This document shows, in pieces, positions 55,867 to 64,000 of a DNA stretch of 64,000 nucleotides (position 1 is the first letter of the stretch; each line of letters starts with the position of its first letter). The translations under genes and the position numbers were made by a program. The notes below the pieces were generated by a model. The model was not told the origin of the DNA, did not search any database, and saw nothing but the letters and a program-made list of their open reading frames with translations. The stretch is from Leptodactylus fallax. Its lineage: Eukaryota > Chordata > Amphibia > Anura > Leptodactylidae. The stretch lies in the NCBI GenBank assembly GCA_947044405.1, contig CAMRHE010000035.1:8591501-8655500 (forward strand). The letters are read 5' to 3'.

Positions 55867-55981
55867 CAACTATCTGGACCAGATAGCTGAAGAAGTTAAT
55901 GATAAATTGCAGGAAGCTGGCCAAGTGACTATATCAGAACTATGCAAGACATACGACCTTCCTGGAGATTTCCTGACAGAG
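55867..55981 (+). CDS. UFL1: UFL1 exon 5
   Basis: 115 nt after a TTGTTTTTATTAG acceptor. It reads [19 protein letters not shown], then [19 protein letters not shown], strongly matching the vertebrate protein. The donor is GTGATA, weaker than the others. It brings the total to 465 nt, phase 0. Confidence 0.97.
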
Positions 55982-56520
55982 GTGATAAAGGACTGCACCA
56001 GAGCCATATTTCAGCAGCTCTGTATTTCTTTTATTATTACTACTACTGCATTAGGGCATAAATTTGAAGCTTCTCATTGTTGACATTTACTGGAATGTAG
56101 TTTTCAGGGTAAACAGAAGATAGCTGTTAACCTCTTCACTATTGGCCATCTTTTCCTGGTGAATGATCTACTTACCACATTACCTGTACCACAAAATGTG
56201 TTTAAGTAATATTAACGGGATAATTAGATATCATTGGATGATTCCTTGTAATATTTTTTTTTTTTTTTTACACTGAAAAATATCCATAGCTTGTAGCCTC
56301 TGGAGTGGATGGATACTAATCACTTATTTCCTCCACTGCACCCATTAAAATGAATGGGACACCCTTATAAAGAAGAGGTTCAGTATACTGAGGACGGGTT
56401 CTTTTCAAAATCTACAGAACAGTGGTACTCTATGTGGAGGAATTGTAAGTCCAACAGTTGAAAAGTCAATAAGCTGCTTTTGCTTATTGAAAGTATTTCT
56501 TAATTTTTCTCCACCTGCAG

Positions 56521-56651
56521 TCATTGGAACTAAGGCTTGGAAGTATTATTCAGGGGAAGATTGATCAGAACAACAAGGGTGTCATCTATACCGATGCATT
56601 TGTAGCCCGCCATAGGGCACGCATGCGAGGACTTTTCACTGCAATTACGAG
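56521..56651 (+). CDS. UFL1: UFL1 exon 6
   Basis: 131 nt after a TTTTTCTCCACCTGCAG acceptor, ending at GTAAGA. It reads [39 protein letters not shown] and TAIT, matching vertebrate [20 protein letters not shown]. It leaves two bases of an Arg codon. Confidence 0.97.
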
Positions 56652-56770
56652 GTAAGATGTGATCCTGTAGTAGTAAAACTGCATTTTTAAATAATCTGCC
56701 ATCATGTTTTTTCATTTCTATTAAACCTAGTAGGGTGCATCTTGACACTGATAACTTGCTGCATTGTTAC

Positions 56771-57028
56771 GCTAGGTTCACACCTGTGTTCAGGTTTCCG
56801 TTCGGGGGGGGCCGCATGGGGATCTCCCGAACAGAAACCTAATCCGCTTAAAAATGCGGTTACTTGTGGACCCCATAGACTATAATGGGGTCTGCTGGGT
56901 TTCCACCTGAAAAGGGCGGGAAAATGCGTAGAAAAAAAATCCTGCTTGCAGGACTTTTCTCTCTGCAATTTTTAAGCGGATTCGGATGGAAACCCAGAAC
57001 ATAGATGAGATGCAGGTGTGAACCTAGC
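56771..57028. mobile_element. MITE with GCTAGGTTCACAC ends (UFL1 intron 6)
   Basis: It begins GCTAGGTTCACACCTG and ends CAGGTGTGAACCTAGC, a perfect 16-base inverted repeat. TTAC occurs on both outer sides (GTTAC and CTTAC). It shares GGACCCCATAGACTATAATG-type internal sequence with 13821-14059. Confidence 0.75.
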
Positions 57029-57105
57029 CTTACCCTTGCAATAATGATCAGTAATCTAATTTGTGCTTTTTTATTTTTTGTTTTTTATTTTTTTATTTTT
57101 TTTAG

Positions 57106-57164
57106 ACCCACACCGGTGATCAGTTTGATTTCTCAGTATGGGTTTCCAGAGCATCTTCTGTACT
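57106..57164 (+). CDS. UFL1: UFL1 exon 7
   Basis: 59 nt after a T-rich acceptor TTTTTTTTTAG, ending at GTAAGT. It reads PTPVISLISQYGFPEHLLY, matching vertebrate PTAVNSLISKYGFQEQLLY, with one base of the next codon. The following exon (expected to encode a VLEELVNSGRLRG-like segment) was not found before 64000, so intron 7 is at least 6.8 kb or the exon lies unseen in it. Confidence 0.96.
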
Positions 57165-57310
57165 GTAAGTGTTTTAAAAACAAGTCATGTAGTCATTTCA
57201 TCTGTTAATTTTTTTTTTTTCTTTCTTTTTGTTATACACAGTAATACTACATAGGTTTAACTAAACCTTTTTTTCTTTGCTCTTTACAAAATTTGACATG
57301 TCATAGTGAC

Positions 57311-58187
57311 CAGTGGCGTAACTAAAGTCTTGTGCGCCCCAGTGCAAACTTTTGTCCGGGGCCCCCTACCCCCTCCCTACAGCAAATTCTTGATAGTGAT
57401 GGTTACGGGGCCCCAAACAGTATAATATGCTCCCCAGTGGTCCCCATCCAGTATTATATGCCCCCCACAGTGGCCCCCACCCAGTAGTATATGCTCCACA
57501 GTGGCCCCCACCCAGTAGTATATGCTCTACAGTGGCCCCCACCCAGTAGTATATACTCTACAGTGGCCCCCACCCAGTAGTATATGCTCTACAGTGGCCC
57601 CCACTCAGTATTATATGTTCTACAGTGGCCCCCACCCATTATTATGTGCTCTAGTGGCCCCCACTAAGTATTATATACGGCCCCTACTCAGTATTATATA
57701 CAGCCCCCCCTCTGCTTCGGTGCTTTTATTATACTCTGGGGTCTCCTCATACTCACCTTGCCTTACTTTTCCTTAGCATCCTCGCTCCATCCTGCCGTAT
57801 TCAGCGTCTTAAGGCCCTCTTCCGATGTCGCTGTTGAGGCCTGTGATTGGGCCTCAGCGGTCACGTGGGGGCACACTGACGTCATTATGCAGCCACGCCC
57901 CATATCACCGCTGGGGCCTAATAACAGGCCTCAGTCACATGACGGAAGAGCGCCGGAGAGAGCACTGTTCCCAGGAGAGGTGAGAATATGTATTTATTGT
58001 TTTCATTCACCTCCCCTGGGTGGCCTGCTCTGTCATCTATTGGAAAGGGGCCTGGCAATATGCCTGGTTCCCCGACCGCTATCATAGTGGTCCAGGGCCC
58101 GGCCATCTCCAGCAGGCCACGGGCCCCATACGCTGCTGGGAACTAGTCGCGGTCGCACCCCGTGCGATCGCGATCATTACACCACTG
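57311..58187 (+). mobile_element. Nonautonomous hAT element with minisatellite
   Basis: It begins CAGTGGCGTAACTAAAG and ends CATTACACCACTG. Flanking octamers ATAGTGAC and ACAGTGAC match at seven of eight bases. A 31-bp minisatellite lies at 57405-57715. No transposase is visible. A lone left end of the same family is at 33786. Confidence 0.85.
57405..57715 (+). repeat. About 31-bp minisatellite inside the hAT element
   Basis: Eight to nine units like ACAGTGGCCCCCACCCAGTA followed by GTATATGCTCT. The unit is recognisably related to that at 30725-31435 (AGTGGCCCC ... TATTATGCTC). Confidence 0.85.
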
Positions 58188-59525
58188 ACAGTGACATTTC
58201 AGAAGTTTTTATTGGAAGGGACCTGGGTGCTAAGCAGCCTAGTAATCTCTAAAATGAAGGGGCATATGTTTGCCTTTTTGTTTTTGCTTTCCTTAGAAGT
58301 GCAAGTGGTATACAGATTCATAGAAAATCTATGGACTTTTTATGAGTCTGGTTCCTCAGAGCGGAACAGAAGCTAAGGGGCACAGCTCTCAAATGAGCAC
58401 TTCAGCCCTTCGTTTTAGAAGCATCCTGATCCCCCACCAGTCAAAATTTATGACATTACTATGATGTGTTATGTAATGACAGGCAATGGTTATTGTGTAT
58501 GAGGGAATATGCTGTGCAATGTACTGGGAAGCTGGAAAAAAAATTCAGAATGAGGTGCAATTGGAGAAAAACTGCATTTGCGCTAATTTCATATGGGTTT
58601 AATTTTTATGGCATTCACTGTGTGGTAAAAATGACATGTTACCTGTATTCTGCAGGTCAGTACGAACACGGCGATACCAAATTTATATAGTATTTGTAAT
58701 GTTTTGATACCTTTTAAAAAATTAAAAACTTTGCAAAATAGAAAAAAAAAATTTGTGTCGCCATATTGTGACACCTGTAAATTTTTCATATTTACATGTA
58801 TGGATCTGGGTAAGGGGTCTTTTTATGTGTGACAAGATGACGTTTTTATTTATACCATTTGGGGAAAGATCTGACGGTTTGATCACTTTTTATTTAATTT
58901 TTTTTTATAGGAGGCAAAGTTTTGAAAAAAAAAGCTATTTGGCCATTTTGATTTTTTTTTTCACCACTACGCCGTTCACCGTATGGGCGAAATATTTTAA
59001 TAGTTCGGGCATTTTGGTGCACGGGGACACCTAATGTGTTTATGTTTACTTTTGTTTATTTACTTTTATATCTGATCTAGGGAAAGGGGGGTGATTTTGT
59101 ACTTTTTTATTTTTTTTTTTTATACTTTTAAAAACTTTTTTTTTCTACTTTTATGATCAGACCTCCTAGGGAATTTGAAACCTAGGGGGTCTGATCGCTC
59201 ATACTATTCACTGCAATAATACTGTATCGCAGTGAATAGCAAAATGCCTTCACCTGTGTTAGACGCTGCCTCTGGCAGTGTGCATTAGAGCTAATGCAAT
59301 GGCAAGCCTGGGAGCCTTCAATAGGCTCCCGGCTGTCATGGCAACCGATTGCCGCCCTCCGATGATGTTCTGGAGGGCGTCGTTCGGTGAAAAATGGCGG
59401 CACCCATGGCGCCTGCGCAATTTAGACGCCGCAGTCCCGTTTGACCGCGACATCTAAAGGGTTAACAGCCGCGATCGGTGCAGGCACTGATTCCTGCTGT
59501 TAGCGGCGGGTGCTGGCTGTATTAT

Positions 59526-60424
59526 TGTTTTGCCAAATGAAAACAGATTCTTTGGATTCCGTGTAATAGAATAAAGTTATAGAGTAAAAACACTGGACTA
59601 TCCCCAATAGCTTAACATTTTATTAAGAAGAATATAAGATAGGAAAAAGGTCTTACAATAAAGCGAGGTATATTCAACACTAGCAATAAAGCGAGGTATA
59701 TTCAACACTAGCAATAAAGCGAGGTATATTCAACACTAGCAATAAAGCTAGGTATATTCAAATATCAAAAGTCAATCAAACTATGATATATGCAACACTT
59801 ACAATACAACCGGTATAGCAAGGTGATCAAATCAAATACTTACAACACTGTCAAACATCATGGATGAATTCCGATAAGGGTATCTACAGGAAGTATCTCT
59901 CAGCCAGGTGACAGGTCTTCATCAAGCAGCACCAGGCGTCCCCAATCACTGCTGTTAAGATTGCAACATATGTCTGGGGGATATCATCCGTCTTTATATA
60001 CCCTTTGTGTGTGTCATAGAGTGGGTGGGTTACAGAAGTGTATACACCTCTATAAGGCTTTACTCATCTCTAAGCTCACATTCTTGCGAAAGAGGCCAGT
60101 TTTCACCAGAATATGTCTTGTGACACTTAGCTTCATACAGAGTTAATCGTTAAGCTGGCGTTTATGGACATGTAAACATAAAGTCAAACAGAGTTGCACT
60201 TTTGAGTTGATTTTCATGTCTTATGTAGACAAAGTCAAACAGAGCTGAACCTTCAAGCTGTCCATGTAAACATCACATAGAACAGAGTTGAACTCTGATC
60301 TTGCTTTCTGTTTAACTAGACATTACACCATACAGAGTTGAAGTTAAGGTTACATGACTTGACTTCTATAAACATCTTGTCAGCCATTTTATCAAAGGCA
60401 GTCATTTTGGTTTTTAGCATTACA
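59526..60424. mobile_element. Solo LTR inside R copy d
   Basis: The segment starts TGTTTTGCC and ends GCATTACA (TG...CA), and is flanked by the 5-bp direct repeat ATTAT at 59521-59525 and 60425-60429. Outside these, GGCTGT and ACAGCC rejoin as a natural palindrome of the R family. Its length of 899 bp and borders fit a lone LTR left after recombination between two LTRs. It contains a 28-bp tandem repeat at 59657-59760 and several ACAGAGTTGAA-like motifs. The parent family is unknown. Confidence 0.6.
59657..59760. repeat. 28-bp tandem repeat in the solo LTR
   Basis: About 3.7 copies of AATAAAGCGAGGTATATTCA followed by ACACTAGC; the last copy has one change (GCTAGG for GCGAGG). Confidence 0.95.
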
Positions 60425-60578
60425 ATTATACAGCCGGCATCCGCCCTGTATGGAGAGAGCTCAGCTCCTGAGCTGATTATAGCTCCTGATTATAGCTGAT
60501 TACAGCTCCTGAGCTCTCTCCATACATCCTCATGCGACGCAGGACGTGCTCTTACGCCCTGGGTCGCTAAGGGGTTAA

Positions 60579-60780
60579 ATAAATTACTAAGCAAAAGGAG
60601 AAAAGTAATATGTCATGATCTTAACATCACAGATAGCCACCAGCCCAGCCAGATTGCTCTATGCATTTAAATATACATAAATTGTATACAGCCATTACCT
60701 TTAAGCAGAAGATTCCATGTACTAAGCAAAACTATTCAGTCATAGTAAGAGCCAGATGAATAATTATAATTGTGATCTTC
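60579..60780. other. Short noncoding spacer
   Basis: AT-rich, nothing recognised between family R and the L1. Confidence 0.5.
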
Positions 60781-61620
60781 GGGGGCATGGCTAACGCTCG
60801 GCACGAGTGGATGCATGTGAGCTGAGCTCTGCACAGAATCCCTATTATCCAGTCCTCATTCTGAGACCTCGGTGCCCTGGTGGCTTCAGGACACTCTCCT
60901 GACAGCGGCGACCCTTCTCTGAGAGCGAATTAGGATTGCTTGGACTGGATGAGCCCTCATTCCGGCCCGGGGAGAATCCTTTTTGGTGCCTCAATTGTAA
61001 CTGCTCTGCAGCCCGTGAGTACCCCTGTGACCCTGGCCACATTACTTCTGCTACTGCATGAGCGCACACACCACTGAGATTACCCTACATATACATATCA
61101 CCAGCTTTACCACTGGCTGTTTCTCTCCTAACACCTACTGGCTGCACAATTGAGCCTCTCTCTCGGAGACTGCACTTTGATTGCGACTGCTTTGGGAAAA
61201 CCCTCTGCTAACACCTATTGAATACACTGCTTGTGCTGGGGAAATTAGTCACTGTAGGCCCTCTGACACCTACTGGCTGCATTACTGTGAACGCCTATAG
61301 GATATTACATTCTGGATAGTACAGTTTTGTGCTGACCCTCTCATAACACCCACTGGCTGTATTGTTCCACCCCCGTGGATACTGACTTTCTGTTGTCCCT
61401 CGACCCTCTGGTAGTGCCTATTGCCAGCAGTGTGGTGGCCACTCCTAAGAATTACGAAGTGGCAAGTGGTTTCTGTACTGTCCCTCTGATAACTTCTACT
61501 GACTGCACTACTGCATACTGAGGTCATTAACCAGCTATCGCCCTTTGACAGTGACTCCTTGATCCATCCTTGGAGTCTGTTTCCGGGAGTATATGTGACT
61601 CTGAAAATAACCGCTCCATT

Positions 61621-62456
61621 ATGAGCCGTCAGCAGAAAGGATCAGCCTCTGAACACCTGTGGGGCTTTGTCAGAGAACAGCTGCAGCACAGTAGCCCCCC
61701 AGCACTGGATCTGCCACTCCCCAACTGAAAATGTAGAGTCTACCCTGTTACAGGTCACTGAACAACTGCTTGAGGCTATTCAGGTGAGTACTTTTCAAAA
61801 TTGAAGAGGTCAAGATTGATGTTGGCCTCTTGCACCAAGATTTTCAGACTCTGAGAGGAAGAGTGAAGGAAGTGGAGGACCGCATATCACTCCTGGAAGA
61901 TAATGCAACCCCAGTACCGGCAAAACTAACCTATGGATGCAGAGTGCAGATGACCTGGAGAACAGACTCACCCGAAATAACCTGCATATCCTAGGCTTGC
62001 CAAGGCGAGCCGAAGGAACGAATCCATGTGAATTTATGAAACAGTGGTTGAAAGACTTCTTGCCTGAAGCCAAGTTTTCTCCCATATTCGCTGTTAACAG
62101 AGCCCATTGAGTTCTGGCCAGACTACCTCACCAGAGTGCTCCCCTGATAGCACTACTGGCTCGCCTTAGGAGCATCAAAGATCGGGATGCTGCCCTGAGA
62201 GAGGCACGGCAACTTCGAGAAATCAAGTATTACAACGCTGCTCTTTCCATTTTTCCGGATTTTTCTGCTGCCTTGCAAAAGACTCGTGCCACCTTTTGTT
62301 AATGTGAAACAACGACTAAGAGAGCTCTCCATCCGGTACTCCATGGCATATCCTGCACGTCTCCGTGTCATCCATGAAGATAAAACCATCTTTTTTACAT
62401 CGCCACAGGAGGTGGAGGACTGGCTGAACTTGCTACCTCGATCTCCTCAACGGTAG
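61621..62456 (+). pseudogene. L1 ORF1 protein relic
   Basis: ATG at 61621 begins MSRQQKGSASEHLWGF. The coiled-coil part reads EEVKIDVGLLHQDFQTLRG and RVKEVEDRISLLEDN. The L1 RRM hallmark NRLTRNNLHILGLP follows near 61955-61995, then the C-terminal domain (LREIKYYNAALSIFPDFS; RELSIRYSMAYPARLRVIHE). These are spread over three frames by stops and frameshifts. ORF1p normally binds L1 RNA as a trimer. Confidence 0.85.
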
Positions 62457-62659
62457 TCATAAGTATCCGGCTGGGTAAGGGGCCCTCCAGGCCCAGTTTT
62501 CTGTTTCTTATGTTATACTCTCTATTATTGACTGTAGACTCTGCATTGGTCAGGTGTCCGGCCATCTTTTGGCCGCCGAGGTTATCTAAACTTGCCATGG
62601 GTTCTTTGAATCTCACCTCACAGTAATTAATGTTTTAAAGTTAGTGCTTCAATTTTGTA

Positions 62660-63254
62660 CCACCTAGGGTGGATTCTCCCCTTAAACTAGAAGAGCTGTC
62701 TAATGCCTTGGCTGATATGGCTGGGGGTAAATCGCCGGGCCCAGATGGCATACCAGTGGAAGCATATGTCAAGTACCAGGATTTGTTACTCCCTGTCCTG
62801 TTGAAATTTTACAATTCTGCCTTTTTGGCCCACACTCTACCGGATTCTTTCTATGATGCTAACATTATCCTTCTTCTTAAACCAGATAAGGATCCACTGG
62901 AATTTGGGTCTTATAAATTATAAACTACTAACCCAAATCCTAGCGAACAGATTAAATACAGTCATCTTAGACTTGATCCATCTGGATCAGACAGGCTTCA
63001 TGCCTGGTAAATCCTCTGATAATCTTAGACGAGTCCAGGTGGTGACTCAAATCGGGGCTGCTCGTAAACAGGACTGGGCAGTAGTTTCTCTAGACGGCAC
63101 TAAGGCATTCGATTCTGTGGAGTGGGCTTTCCTCCTTCAGGTTTTACAGTGTTTTGGATTTGAGGAATCATATACTAAATGGATTAGTCTTCTTAATCAA
63201 TCACCTGTAAATACCAAGCTATACCCATCTCTAATGACCATTGCAATTTTCTGA
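62660..63254 (+). pseudogene. L1 ORF2 reverse transcriptase fragment
   Basis: The frame reads LEELSNALADMAGGKSPGPD and GIPVEAYVKY, then DANIILLLKPDKDPLEFGSY, a frameshift near 62920, and then KLLTQILANRLNTVILDLIH, DQTGFMPGKSSDN and VVSLDGTKAFDSVEW. These are the front motifs of an L1 reverse transcriptase. The YxDD box and everything beyond are absent. Confidence 0.88.
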
Positions 63255-63267
63255 ACTTAAATATATA

Positions 63268-64000
63268 CAGTGGGCAAAAAAAGTATTTAGTCAGCCACCA
63301 ATTGTGCAAGTTCTCCCACGTAAAAAGATGAGAGAAGCCTGTAATTGACATCATAGGTAGACCTCAACTATGAGAGGCAAAATGAGAAAACAAATCCAGA
63401 AAATCACATTGTCTGATTTTTAAAGAATTTATTTGCAAATTATGGTGGAAAATAAGTATTTGGTCACCTACAAACCAGCAAGATTTTTGGCTCTCACAGA
63501 CCTGTAACTTCTTCTTTAAGAGGCTCCTCTGTCCTCCACTCATTACCTGTAGTAATGGCACCTGTTTGAAATTGTTATCAGTATAAGAGACACCTGTCCA
63601 CAACCTCAAACAGTCACACTCCAAACTCCACTATGGTGAAGACCAAAGAGCTGTGGAAGGACAGCAGAAACAAAATTGTAGACCTGCACCAGGCTGGGAA
63701 GACTGAACCTGCAATAGGCAAGCAGTTTGGTGTGAAGAAATCAACTGTGGGAGCAATAATTAGAAAATGAAAGACATACAAGACCACTGATAATCTCCCT
63801 CGATCAGGGGCTCCACGCAAGATCTCACCCCGTGGGGTCAAAATGATCACAAGAACAGTGAGCAAAAATCCCAGAACCACACGGGGGGACCTAGTGAATG
63901 ACCTGCAGAAAGCTGGGACTAACGTAACAAAGGCTACCGTTAGTAACACACTACGCCGCCAGGGACTCAGATCCTGCAGTGCCAGATGTGTCCCCCCTGC
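63268..64000 (+). mobile_element. Tc1 family A, copy 4, cut by the window end
   Basis: The left end CAGTGGGCAAAAAAAGTATT follows TATA. The terminal repeat and 5' region match copy 2 nearly base for base. The right end lies outside the window. Confidence 0.93.
63633..64000 (+). pseudogene. Tc1 transposase, family A copy 4 (partial, with a stop)
   Basis: ATG at 63633 begins [24 protein letters not shown] at 63768-63770 replaces the Trp codon of the [10 protein letters not shown] motif. The second DNA-binding part ([15 protein letters not shown]) follows. The catalytic part is outside the window. Confidence 0.9.

Larger units (their letters stand above)
58470..60578. mobile_element. Repeat family R, copy d, split by a solo LTR
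   Basis: Phrases AATGTACTGGGAAGCTGG, CACCTAATGTGTTTATGTTT and GGGAGCCTTCAATAGGCTCC follow the order of the other R copies. The left border is decayed and approximate; the right end is GGGTCGCTAAGGGGTTAA with TTAA at 60575-60578. An LTR is inserted at 59526-60424. The right part has palindromes around AGAGAGCTCAGCTCCTGAGC. Confidence 0.65.
60781..63254 (+). mobile_element. L1-type LINE, decayed
   Basis: A GC-richer 5' UTR (GGGGGCATGGCTAACGCTCG onward) with imperfect tandem phrases (ACACCTACTGGCTGCA at 61130, 61267, 61349 and related) runs to the ORF1 start at 61621. ORF1 and part of ORF2 follow. The ORF2 endonuclease is missing between about 62600 and 62660, and the element is cut off near 63254 before the Tc1 at 63268. 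Confidence 0.85.

Noticed and set aside
55760..56083. A single-exon 107-codon gene
   Set aside because: The conserved part is UFL1 exon 5; the rest reads into introns on both sides of the splice sites.

Overview
This is a vertebrate nuclear genome window, most likely from a frog or toad. Two split host genes with GT-AG junctions sit in a very dense layer of transposable elements. The repeats are of amphibian type: many Tc1 elements, TTAA-flanked piggyBac/T2-like MITEs, hAT elements, an L1 and a Tx1-type LINE, and a Gmr1-like gypsy element with a SCAN-type gag. Nothing bacterial or organellar is present.

Left part (1-20900). A PIF/Harbinger transposase relic (2-316) is followed by MITEs and Tc1 copies. 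Exons 1 and 2 of a type-2 cystatin lie on the minus strand (14511-14720 and 8961-9074), with a TATA box at 14765-14773. Exon 3 was not found. Tc1 copies occupy 3779-7370, 10634-12250, 16051-16994 and 17282-18917. A poly-G/poly-C stretch at about 18950-19460 looks like an assembly artefact.

Middle (20900-32700). A Tx1-type LINE carries the 5' end of a U2 snRNA at its head, and U2 plus LINE are bracketed by a 16-nt target-site duplication. A hAT element with a 33-bp minisatellite and a Tc1 copy is nested in it. Next comes a TTAA repeat (family R, 25835-32661) holding a Tc1 copy and a palindrome-rich MITE with further repeats inside.

Right part (32700-64000). Seven exons of UFL1, the UFM1 E3 ligase, run on the plus strand from 33328 to 57164. 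They join in frame and encode about the first 218 residues; the rest lies beyond what I can find here. Its introns hold a 5'-truncated LINE with an open reverse transcriptase frame (intron 1), a Tc1 carrying a TTAA element carrying a palindromic MITE (intron 2), a young gypsy element with two 821-bp LTRs but no reverse transcriptase (intron 3), two nested Tc1 copies one of which has an intact 340-codon transposase (intron 4), and a hAT element (downstream of exon 7). Further right are another R copy split by a solo LTR, a decayed L1, and a Tc1 cut by the window end.

I found eleven Tc1 copies in at least seven families, called here A (3779, 26238, 52987, 63268), B (16051, 53072), C (10634), D (17282), E (24164), F (41582) and G (6174). 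Family R has four copies (about 15265, 25835, 42750, 58470). Family names above superfamily level are from recognition by eye, not from a database search.
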